From positions 3,662,488-3,726,487 of the forward strand of contig CM037474.1 in assembly GCA_021014325.1 (NCBI GenBank): a stretch of DNA of 64,000 nucleotides, given 5' to 3'. The notes under the pieces were generated by a model. The model was not told where the DNA came from. It was given only the letters and a program-made list of their open reading frames with translations, and searched no databases. Source of the DNA: Plazaster borealis (Eukaryota > Echinodermata > Asteroidea > Forcipulatida > Labidiasteridae). Position numbers and translations under genes: made by a program. Positions 10,240-18,013 of the stretch are shown one piece after another. Position 1 is the stretch's first letter, and each line of letters opens with the position of its first letter.

Positions 10240-10404
10240 TGTTCGGGAAGTTGTGGCCAAGGCGAGATGCAGAGATTCATTGGCTGTTACCAAGGCAACA
10301 GAGAAGTTGATGGGAACCAGTGTGATCAATCCAGGAAGCCAGACACCGTGGTGTCATGTGAGATGGCCGAGTGTCCAGTATGGCACCAGGGAGAGTGGGA
10401 ACCG
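10240..10404 (+). CDS. ADAMTS9: Exon 11: thrombospondin type-1 repeat T10 (second copy)
   Basis: The acceptor is TCTGGATAG|TGT and the donor is GAACCG|GTAAGA. It is 165 bp, phase 0-0. It starts CSGSCGQGEMQR and is nearly identical to T8. The intron start is also similar (GTAAGAGGAACCTC here, GTAAGAGGAGCCTC after T8), so the copied unit included intron sequence. Confidence 0.95.
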
Positions 10405-10919
10405 GTAAGAGGAACCTCTGAAATTGTAAAGTCACCGAGAGTGTTTACTTAAAACATTTGTAACTTTTGTAAACAATATCTCTTAGTGCCATAGACTTCT
10501 GAACCAAGCAACGTGTTTGTATGATCTTGTTGATCAGTAAGAGGACTTGACAAGATGAGATGTCTAACCATATAATAGTGCCATCTCAAAAATATAGTCG
10601 AGCAGCTAAGTCCAGGAAACCCTCTAAATAAGCAGTTGGCACAACAGTCACCACATCTAAGATTTGACTGCATAGAATGGTAGAATATGCCAAGTAGAAT
10701 ACACTTTAACAAATCTTGAAGTATTCTGACTTGTGCACTGACTTTTTTCCCTGGCCCGTGCTCTTAGTCTTAATCGATTATAAGTTTTGTTTCCGTTTAG
10801 TGACAGAATTCACCTGATGTTATATCACCAAAATGGGAGACCATGGGCAGACGGTGGCCGTGTGTGATGACAGTATTTAGGTGTCAATAAGAAATCTTTT
10901 ATGACTGTCTTTTCTTCAG
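10405..10919. other. Intron between T10 and T11
   Basis: The first 45 bases resemble the intron start after T8. The segment 10830-10915 resembles 6786-6880 in the intron before T5. There are no other recognisable elements. Confidence 0.55.
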
Positions 10920-11084
10920 TGTTCTGCCAGCTGTGGTCAGGGAAAAAAGGAAAGAGATATCAGCTGTTACCAAGGCAACCGTAAGATGGACTATATCGAC
11001 TGTGATCTGAGCCTGATGCCAGTGAGCATCGAGCCCTGTGACCTCCCAGAATGCACGTTGTGGAGACATGGTGAATGGGGACCG
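10920..11084 (+). CDS. ADAMTS9: Exon 12: thrombospondin type-1 repeat T11 (second copy)
   Basis: The acceptor is TTTTCTTCAG|TGT and the donor is GGACCG|GTAAGA. It is 165 bp, phase 0-0. It starts CSASCGQGKKER, shares CYQGNRKMD and PCDLPEC with T9, and ends WRHGEWGP. Confidence 0.95.
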
Positions 11085-11897
11085 GTAAGAAACAATGGGA
11101 GTTTTTTTTATTTGAGATGTAGGTGTAGCCAGCGGAAATGTCTCCTGAGTTTGCATTATTTTGAACCAATGAGACGAAAATGGTGTAGTTAGTCTGCTGC
11201 CACCTAGTGTCCAAAAAAGCAGCTCATTGCATTCCAAGTGGTTTCTGACTTTTATTAACAGGTTGATGGTGGTCACTTAGTTAAACTCTCTTTTCTTAAA
11301 CAACTTACTGATGGGATTTCCAAAATGTTATGTTTTTGAGAATGATGTTGTCATATTAAAACCATAACTTAAGTAAAGACAACATACATTCTCATAAAAT
11401 GTTCCAGGATTTCTTTTTCTGCTTTTGAGAAAATGTGGCTGTTGTTCACGTTCAATTGGTTAAACCTTGGCCAGACGGCAAATAATTGGCCATGGCTTGC
11501 TGGAATCTAGGACTTGCTTGCCATGCCGAATACAATGGTAGCAGCCTCTCTTGTAATCCTGGTTTGTCCAACAAAAGGAAAAATGTCTGGAACCGGGGTT
11601 AAGCCTACACAATATTCTCCAGAAAAAGGGAGAATTCTGAGCATGAATTCCAGTAGCCATTGTCTCTCTTTGTTGTGGGGCAAACAAACCGTAATACGGC
11701 GAATGCATTGCACTGTGCACGCTATACACAATGGAATGTCTGGGCATGCTTAGGGCCTATGTGTCTTCCGAGGGTCCTTAGACGTTTTTGAAAAAAAAGG
11801 GGTTTTTACGTATTCACGGTCAAACATCCTCAAGCACTGAGTATATTTCATGTTCAATATTTGGAAAACTTGTTATTATTTGGTGTTTTTCTACCAG
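11085..11897. other. Intron between T11 and T12
   Basis: It contains one copy of a recurring GTCTGCTGCCACC motif (11190-11209, described separately). The AT/GC-mixed sequence at 11450-11760 contains overlapping ORFs on both strands but no recognisable domain. Confidence 0.5.
11188..11211 (-). promoter_or_regulatory. CTCF-like motif, part of a recurring short sequence
   Basis: The minus strand reads ACACTAGGTGGCAGCAGACT. ACTAGGTGGCAG fits the bilaterian CTCF core (CCASYAGRKGGCRS) apart from the first positions. The core GTCTGCTGCCACC recurs in the window, so it may be a repeat fragment and not a bound site. Confidence 0.35.
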
Positions 11898-12062
11898 TGT
11901 TCTGTAACCTGCGGTGGAGGGGAACGACGAAGGTCAATCCACTGTCACCAAGGGAGCGAGGTTGTGGCCAATGACCAGTGTGATATTACATTGAAGCCAA
12001 GTGCTGTGAGTGCATGCAGGAAGACGGAATGCCCAGTGTGGCGAGAAAACAACTGGGGAGAG
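11898..12062 (+). CDS. ADAMTS9: Exon 13: thrombospondin type-1 repeat T12
   Basis: The acceptor is TTTTTCTACCAG|TGT and the donor is GGAGAG|GTGAGG. It is 165 bp, phase 0-0. It starts CSVTCGGGERRR, has six cysteines and ends WRENNWGE. It is the most diverged member of the T3-T15 family in its C-terminal half. Confidence 0.95.
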
Positions 12063-12244
12063 GTGAGGACATTGATGTTTGTGTTTTGCAAGTCCTTCAA
12101 TCTAAGTCATTTTCTTGGTTTTGAAATATTCTTAGACAACTTCAAATCCCCTTATTCTGTATTGAGGACAGATTCACAAATAGCCTTGTTTCTTCACATG
12201 TGTCGTTGCTTGAGTAATTACTACACAATGGAAATTGAATAAAA

Positions 12245-12480
12245 TTTCCCAGTCATCAGAGTGTGGGTTCCATAATCCCAGTCATGACACATGTGTCCTT
12301 GAGCAAAGCACTTGGCCATAAATTGCTTCTCAAAACCCAAGTGTATAAATGGGAATCTGCGAGGGCTGAGGCTGTACTATGTTGGATTAACCTCTCAGTG
12401 CTAATTTAAGCAGCTTGGGGTTGTATGCTCCCAAGGGAGTTGAGACAGTACTGATGAACAGGAATAAACGCCTTGAACTA
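12245..12480 (+). mobile_element. Degenerate tRNA-derived SINE-like fragment
   Basis: It begins AGTCATCAGAGTGTGGGTTC, followed by CATGACACATGTGTCCTTGAGCA. This matches the B-box region and body of the SINE-like copies at 55863 and 57656. The tRNA 5' head is missing or eroded. Confidence 0.65.
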
Positions 12481-12594
12481 GCTATTTCGGATTTGTTCAC
12501 CGTATTTATAAAAATATAATTTGTAAACGATTAAGATTTATTTATCAGAATATATAGAGTTGGCTCATTCTGTCAAATTTGTTTTTTGATGCAG

Positions 12595-12759
12595 TGCTCA
12601 GTAACGTGTGGCCTAGGAGAGAGGCAAAGAGGGGTCAATTGTTACCTAGGCAACATGGAAATTGAGGCTAGTCGCTGTGACCCAGCCTTGATGCCAGAGA
12701 CAAGAAGGTCGTGTGAGGTGAAGGACTGTGCTAATTGGTTCCATGGAGAATGGGCTCAG
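12595..12759 (+). CDS. ADAMTS9: Exon 14: thrombospondin type-1 repeat T13
   Basis: The acceptor is TTTTGATGCAG|TGC and the donor is GCTCAG|GTGAGG. It is 165 bp, phase 0-0. It starts CSVTCGLGERQR, has six cysteines and ends WFHGEWAQ. Confidence 0.95.
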
Positions 12760-12891
12760 GTGAGGACATGATTTCAAAGAGTTTGTTGTTGTTCTTGAAA
12801 TCGTATTTATCATTTACAACCCCCCCTTCACTCCTGTCTGGTTGTTCCACATTGAGCATTCAGATTTAAGTCACTTGAGTTACCTGACTGT

Positions 12892-13052
12892 TAAAAATGG
12901 TATTCTTGAAATAATATAAGAACAAATCTTATTTCAAGAAAACTTTTCGTGTGTCACTCCCAAAAATCTTATTAGAAAAATTTCTTGGGAGTGACACAAG
13001 AATTTTGATCTTGAAATAAGATTGTTTTTCTTATTTCAAGAATACCATTTTT
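12892..13052. mobile_element. Foldback (MITE-like) element, 161 bp
   Basis: The left arm TAAAAATGGTATTCTTGAAA is the reverse complement of the right arm ending TTTCAAGAATACCATTTTTA. Complementarity extends through TCTTATTTCAAGA and the inner pair GTGTCACTCCCAA / TTGGGAGTGACAC to a short centre near 12972. Confidence 0.8.
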
Positions 13053-13173
13053 ACCAGTGCTTTTCTATAGTCAGTTGAGTTGTTCGTCCGCTTTCGTTAT
13101 GTCCTTCGTGTTGGCTGTCTACCTAAAAGTAACCCCTGTCCATTAAATCATATTGGTCGTTCTCTGTTTTCAG

Positions 13174-13338
13174 TGTTCAGTGACGTGTGGCCAGGGTGAG
13201 ATGCAGCGGAGAGTCAGCTGCTCATCTGGCACTCAGAACGTGGATATCACCCAGTGTGACCTGTCCCTCATGCCAGAAACTGTCAGGGCATGTGAGGTGA
13301 TGGCGTGTCCAACCTGGGGAGTAGGACCATGGGATAAG
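13174..13338 (+). CDS. ADAMTS9: Exon 15: thrombospondin type-1 repeat T14
   Basis: The acceptor is CTGTTTTCAG|TGT and the donor is GATAAG|GTAAGA. It is 165 bp, phase 0-0. It starts CSVTCGQGEMQR, has six cysteines and ends WGVGPWDK. Its 3' half is the first unit of the tandem array at 13234-13826. Only this first donor gives an open product, because read-through meets a TGA at 13408. Confidence 0.94.
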
Positions 13339-13826
13339 GTAAGACTGGAGGATGGGTTTGGAAAGGGAAGGGAGGGATTCAGAACATGGATATCACCTGG
13401 GGTGACCTGACCCTCATGCCAGAAACTGTCAGGGCATGTGAGGTGATGGCGTGTCCAACCTGGGGAGTAGGACCATGGGATGAGGTAAGACTGGAGGATG
13501 GGTTTGGAAGAGAAGGGGAGGGATTCAGAACATTGACCCTCATGCCAGAAACTGTCAGGGCATGTGAGGTGATGGCGTGTCCAACCTGGGGAGTAGGACC
13601 ATTGGATGAGGTAAGACTGGAGGTTGGGTTTGGAAGGGAAGGGGAGGGATTCAGAACATGGATATCACCCAGTGTAACCTGTCCCTCATGCCAGAAATTG
13701 TTGGGGCATGTGAGGTGATGGCGTGTCCAACCTGGGGAGTAGGGCCATGGGATGAGGTAAGACTGGAAGATGGGTTTGGAAGAGAAGGATTCAGAACGTT
13801 GATATCAACTAGTGTGACCTGACCCT
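13234..13826 (+). repeat. Tandem array of TSR exon 3' halves with their splice donors
   Basis: Units start with CAGAAC at 13234, 13380, 13526, 13652 and 13792. The first two are 146 bp, the third 126 bp (about 20 bp lost near its start), the fourth 140 bp, and the fifth is a stub of about 35 bp. Each full unit holds the last part of the T14 exon (MPETVRACEVMACPTWGVGP), a GAG|GTAAGA-type donor (13339, 13485, 13611, 13757) and about 40 bp of intron. No unit except the first has an acceptor or the CSVTCG half, so units 2-4 are pseudo-exon fragments. Confidence 0.9.
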
Positions 13827-13884
13827 GTTCTTATTTGTTAAATACTTTGAGTATTTCTTCTCTCATCCTACTCTCTGTAATCAG

Positions 13885-14049
13885 TGCTCAGTGACTTGTG
13901 GAGAGGGAGAGATACAGCGTAGAGTGAGCTGTTACCAAGACAACCGCATCGTCAGTTTGGCCCAGTGTGACCTGACATTGATGCCAGCTCGTTCTAAGCC
14001 TTGTTCGATGGCTGATTGTCCTCTATGGCGACACGGTGATTGGGGACCT
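13885..14049 (+). CDS. ADAMTS9: Exon 16: thrombospondin type-1 repeat T15
   Basis: The acceptor is CTGTAATCAG|TGC and the donor is GGACCT|GTGAGT. It is 165 bp, phase 0-0. It starts CSVTCGEGEIQR, has six cysteines and ends WRHGDWGP. It is the last of the fourteen equal-length exons. Confidence 0.95.
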
Positions 14050-14863
14050 GTGAGTTTTTATTGTTCAACAAACCTTTTAAAAAGTTTTGTCTTATTTATT
14101 TATTGTTGAAAAGTTGTCTCTTGTACAGGGGGCATGGGTTTGTCAGTTGAGGCAAAGAGTTGGATAATTGCGACAATTACTTCTTTATTTTATAGCTTCT
14201 CACTTCACCTTGATCAATCTCTGACTGACCTCTTATTCAAACGTATTTACTAATTTCTATTTTCATTCTAGAACAAAATATTATCTTCTGGATAAATTCA
14301 TGCACGTGCTCACTTATGCATGCAGCTCTCGTACAAAGCAAGGCAATCTGTTTGATCACAATTGAGTGATAATTCCATATCACTACATTATTATACACAT
14401 CCAACAGTACCAATAACAGGATGATTCAGAGCCGATTAATTGTCAGAGGGAAAACAAAACCCAAATAGGGATAATCCAATCAATTGGGCCCTTATCTCAC
14501 CACACTGTTTACCACAGAGCTCTATGCTTACAAGGCCCTGTATAAAGTGCCTTATTCTATGGCTATAAGCACAGAATCCCATGCTAAGCAGTGCCATGAA
14601 AGTTTGGGCTCTGATTGGAACTGAAAACCCTAACCAGATACAAGGCTTTGGTTTGAGGCAGGATTTGAACCGGGGTGTATATAGACGAATGGCACGGTGA
14701 GAACAAAATTGCCTTCGTGAAAACAGTTGGAACACCTTCTTTGATTTAATCCAGATTGCAAACGTTTTTAGCTCACAACCTTTGATTGTTTTTGTAAAAA
14801 AATAGTTTAATTCATACACATTCCCTGATTCAATTTTTAGACTATTCCTTTTTTGTCTTGCAG
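14050..14863. other. Intron between T15 and T16
   Basis: The sequence at 14489-14620 contains GGGCCCTTATCTCACC and GCAGTGCCATGAAAGTTTGGGC. These look like an old copy of the GGGCC..TTTCATG MITE ends. No exon was seen. Confidence 0.5.
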
Positions 14864-15343
14864 TGCTCGGTATCCTGTGGTCAGGGTTACCAACTCAGAG
14901 GTATTCAATGTCGTCACACTAATGATACCCCACTCCCTGATGCAGAGTGTAGTCTAGAAGACCGTCCACCTAATGAGCAAAACTGCCAAATGCCAGCCTG
15001 CCCATATCCCACCATACCAGAAACCAACCCAACCCCCACCCTGCCACCAACGTACCCACCAATCAAATCCACCTCATCAACGGTACCTCGGATTATCACA
15101 GCAGTATCGTCCGTGCGAAGTGTGCTTCGTAAACCAACGCCGTCATCATCGCAGAATCCCCGGGCCGGGCCGTCGTATAACCAGAGAGGGTCGGCATTAC
15201 TAGATGTGCCAAGTGTGACGATAAGAGAACCATCTGATCCAAAGCCGGTGCCCAAGTCATCACCGGTAACCGCTATGGAGGTTCTCAGGGAGACACCTTG
15301 GATGAGATTCAGCAGTCAATGGAGAACGGGGATGTGGACTGAG
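14864..15343 (+). CDS. ADAMTS9: Exon 17: thrombospondin type-1 repeat T16 plus Pro/Ser/Thr-rich linker
   Basis: The acceptor is TTGTCTTGCAG|TGC and the donor is ACTGAG|GTGAGA. It is 480 bp (160 residues), phase 0-0. It starts CSVSCGQGYQLR and six cysteines fall in the first 45 residues. A cysteine-free linker of about 95 residues follows, rich in Pro, Thr and Ser (PTPTLPPTYPP is an example). It ends with the Trp strand WRTGMWTE. The linker is a likely mucin-type O-glycosylated hinge, by analogy with the linkers between TSR groups in ADAMTS9-class proteins. Confidence 0.94.
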
Positions 15344-15878
15344 GTGAGAATCATGTCATTTAATACAAGGCATCATTGTCTTGTCCCCTTCATACTGTGG
15401 TAGATACAGCAGTGATACCTGATGAGGGGCCAGACTAATCTTGCTCCTAACCTCAATTTGGATCTAGTTTTTTTTGTAGGGAAGAAAAACAACATGGCAT
15501 TACAAAGATGAAGGCTTTTAGATTATTTGATGCAAATTGACCAAACAGTTTTGATAAAATCAGATGAAATTGGTATGCTATGGTCACTTACATTAACTAT
15601 GTAAACGTGTATTCAAATTTTGGGTACAAATGTAAAATGTACAATTTCCCAGCATGTGAAAATCTTTTCATTCTTAAAAAGAAATCATTGTGTAATATTT
15701 ATTAAAGAAATGTTTTCATGGCCTCTTTCTACATGATATTTCAAAAAAAGAAAGAAATAATCTTTGCTGTATATTGAAGAAGTTTTCCTTCAGTTTGTTG
15801 CTATAGAGTCTAAACATTTCTTGAAGGGAATCTTTATGTTTTTAATTTGTGAGAAACGCTTTCTCATTCTTCTTTTAG
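15344..15878. other. Intron between T16 and T17
   Basis: AT-rich sequence with no recognised repeat or exon. Confidence 0.6.
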
Positions 15879-16046
15879 TGCACATCCACATGTGGTTATG
15901 GAACTCGTGAGCGATACGTAAGCTGCAGAGATCGCCATGGTTACATCTCGGAGGAGACAGATTGTGACATCGAGCACCGACCACCAGCCATTCAGCAATG
16001 TCAGAGTAAACCCTGCCCTCACTGGAGAACGGGTCAATGGAACCAG
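15879..16046 (+). CDS. ADAMTS9: Exon 18: thrombospondin type-1 repeat T17
   Basis: The acceptor is TTCTTTTAG|TGC and the donor is AACCAG|GTATGG. It is 168 bp (56 residues), phase 0-0. It starts CTSTCGYGTRER, carries CRDRHGYI, has six cysteines and ends WRTGQWNQ. The C-R-D turn resembles T2. Confidence 0.95.
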
Positions 16047-16655
16047 GTATGGGAGATTCAAAATTTGTTTCTGCTGAACTAAGCAGCTCTATGAAATGGG
16101 GCCCCGGACATTTTGATCAGTTTGCCCAAATCAATTATGGGGTCAAATTCATTGTTTGTTGTATCAGATAGCAGTAACCCTGTAGGTTTTGTCAATTTAA
16201 AGGGATTGTATATGTTTAGTAATTGGAACCCGATGTTTGTTTCAATCCTATATAGTTGTAGATATATACCATAAAACTAACATGTGAAAATTTCATTTCA
16301 AAAGGTGGTAGCGCTTGTGAGATATTGCCGAAAATCTGATGCGGTTATGTCCACGCAGGAAGAATAATCTGCAATTGGAATACACAATCTGAGAAACGTA
16401 ACTGTCAGTAACGCTTCTCAGATTCAAATTTTGGGGGATAAAAAGTGATATCTTTTTCCATTATCGCAGTACTTCTTAGTGAAAAGTTTCTCAAAATGCA
16501 GTACACTATCCAAAGCTGCTGTACTTCTTTCCAAGTAAGTTTTTATTGCCATTAATTTTCAGAGTCATTAACAAATGTATATAGACCCTTTAAGCACATT
16601 TTTACCACTTTTTTTCCCCTCATTTTTTTGTGGTATTTAACATTTGATCTTCCAG
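16047..16655. other. Intron between T17 and T18
   Basis: A MITE right-end fragment (GCAGCTCTATGAAATGGGGCCC) lies at 16083-16104. A hairpin AATCTGAGAA / TTCTCAGATT lies at 16385-16426 inside what looks like an interspersed repeat. Confidence 0.5.
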
Positions 16656-16883
16656 TGTTCTGTAACATGTGGAACTGGCAAGTCCTCGCGTTACGTAGCC
16701 TGTGTCAACAGCGATAACTCCATTGCCGACGATGAGGAGTGCGACCTGAAGATCAGACCCAAAGACTCTGAAACGTGTAGCAATCAAGAGTGTGTATCAG
16801 AACAGTTTGATGCGTCAGGGATGTCAGGAGACAGAGGGATTGGGATAGTGAGAGGAAAGTGGAAGACAGGACCATGGAGTAAG
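16656..16883 (+). CDS. ADAMTS9: Exon 19: thrombospondin type-1 repeat T18 with short linker
   Basis: The acceptor is GATCTTCCAG|TGT and the donor is AGTAAG|GTGAGT. It is 228 bp (76 residues), phase 0-0. It starts CSVTCGTGKSSR, has six cysteines, then a Gly/Ser/Asp linker of about 20 residues (includes SGMSGDRGIGIV), and ends WKTGPWSK. Confidence 0.95.
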
Positions 16884-16916
16884 GTGAGTGTTTCTAGGGA
16901 GAAAGTTGTATCACTT

Positions 16917-17214
16917 AAGCCTCTTTCACACAAGACAAATTTCTTAGGAAGTTGCTGGGAAAGTTTGGTTGACCTTTTCCGCTTGAATTGCTAACCCTGG
17001 CAAACTCCTGGGAAATGGTCATTTCTTGGGATATAGATATCCCTGCTTGGGAGTAGGGTTGAGGGAGTTAACCCCGGGGCTAGCAAACTGAGTCCCCAGG
17101 AAAGTTGCATCAAGTGTCAATAGAACATGGGGTGGCGGTGGGGTTAAAACTCCCCAGGAAGTTGCTGGGATTTTATTTCCTGGGAATTGGCTCTGCAGTG
17201 TGAAAAGGGCTTTA
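16917..17214. mobile_element. MITE-like repeat, copy 1 (AAGCC..TTTCACAC ends)
   Basis: The left end AAGCCTCTTTCACACAAG and right end GTGTGAAAAGGGCTTTA are inverted. A second copy with the same inner phrases (TTTGGTTGACCTTT, TAACCCTGGCA, GAACATGGGG) lies at 21560-21850. Confidence 0.75.
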
Positions 17215-17239
17215 GTAACTCTCAGAAATACGATGTCCC

Positions 17240-17645
17240 TCATGATATGGCATGTTTTGACCGAGAGGTCTTGTGCACTGGGCTCAAGTTCTGGTGGCTG
17301 TGTCATTGGGGTGTGGGTTTGAATCCCTGTCGTGACACGTGTGTCCTTGAGCAAGCAATAGGGAGATGAAATGGTTTTAAGGAATGAAATAAATGACCCA
17401 ATAAATGACTGGGATAATAACCTTCTTGTGACATTAGCACTGGCTCCATATAAATTTCCATTATTATATATTATATAAAGAATGTTTGAAGCTTTGCTTT
17501 GTGTGGATAATAAGAAGTAGCTATTTCCAGTAACTTGCAAGTTCAACCATTTGTAAATCTCTTTTGAAAGAAGTATTGGCTCTGAGATGAGTTATTGGTT
17601 TGGTCTTGACATTTCAAACGGTGTACTCTACTCATCTTCAGGCTT
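17240..17645 (+). mobile_element. tRNA-derived SINE-like fragment and a Penelope-like end motif
   Basis: At 17254-17355 CCGAGAGGTCTTGTGCACTG, GTGGGTTTGAATCCC and GTGTCCTTGAGCAAG match the SINE-like head and body. At 17608-17645 the minus strand reads CTGAAGATGAG ... GAAATGTCAAG, the same frame of motifs as 2281-2322 but with a different, weakly paired middle. Confidence 0.55.
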
Positions 17646-17851
17646 CTCAGTGCCAACACTTCTTCCAAAAGGGATTTACGCATGTTTGTAACCCGCAAGG
17701 CTTTACAATTGCTGTGTAACAGTTATCGTAAGGTTGCACATAAAGTAGTGCATGTTTTTCGCAAGCACGTACTCAACCTCCTTACCTGTCTGATTTGACC
17801 CCCATCTGAGAGGGTAGCTGCGTAAACGTTTTACTTTATTTCCATGTACAG

Positions 17852-18013
17852 TGTTCGTCCACCTGTGGGAGTGGTCTTCACCAGCGGGTCGTCTTCTGTC
17901 AAGATGACAATGGGGATTCAGATACGTGTAGCGAAGCATTGAGACCACAAAACATAGAAGTTTGTAATACGGGTATACATTGCCCACGATGGAGCTTTGG
18001 TGACTGGGGATCG
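17852..18013 (+). CDS. ADAMTS9: Exon 20: thrombospondin type-1 repeat T19
   Basis: The acceptor is TTCCATGTACAG|TGT and the donor is GGATCG|GTAAGA. It is 162 bp (54 residues), phase 0-0. It starts CSSTCGSGLHQR, has six cysteines and ends WSFGDWGS. Confidence 0.94.

Noticed and set aside
13386..13718. 110-codon ORF repeating TSR-like MPETVRACEVMACP
   Set aside because: It is a product of the half-exon tandem array. It lacks an acceptor and the first half of the TSR in every unit, so it is not a separate exon.
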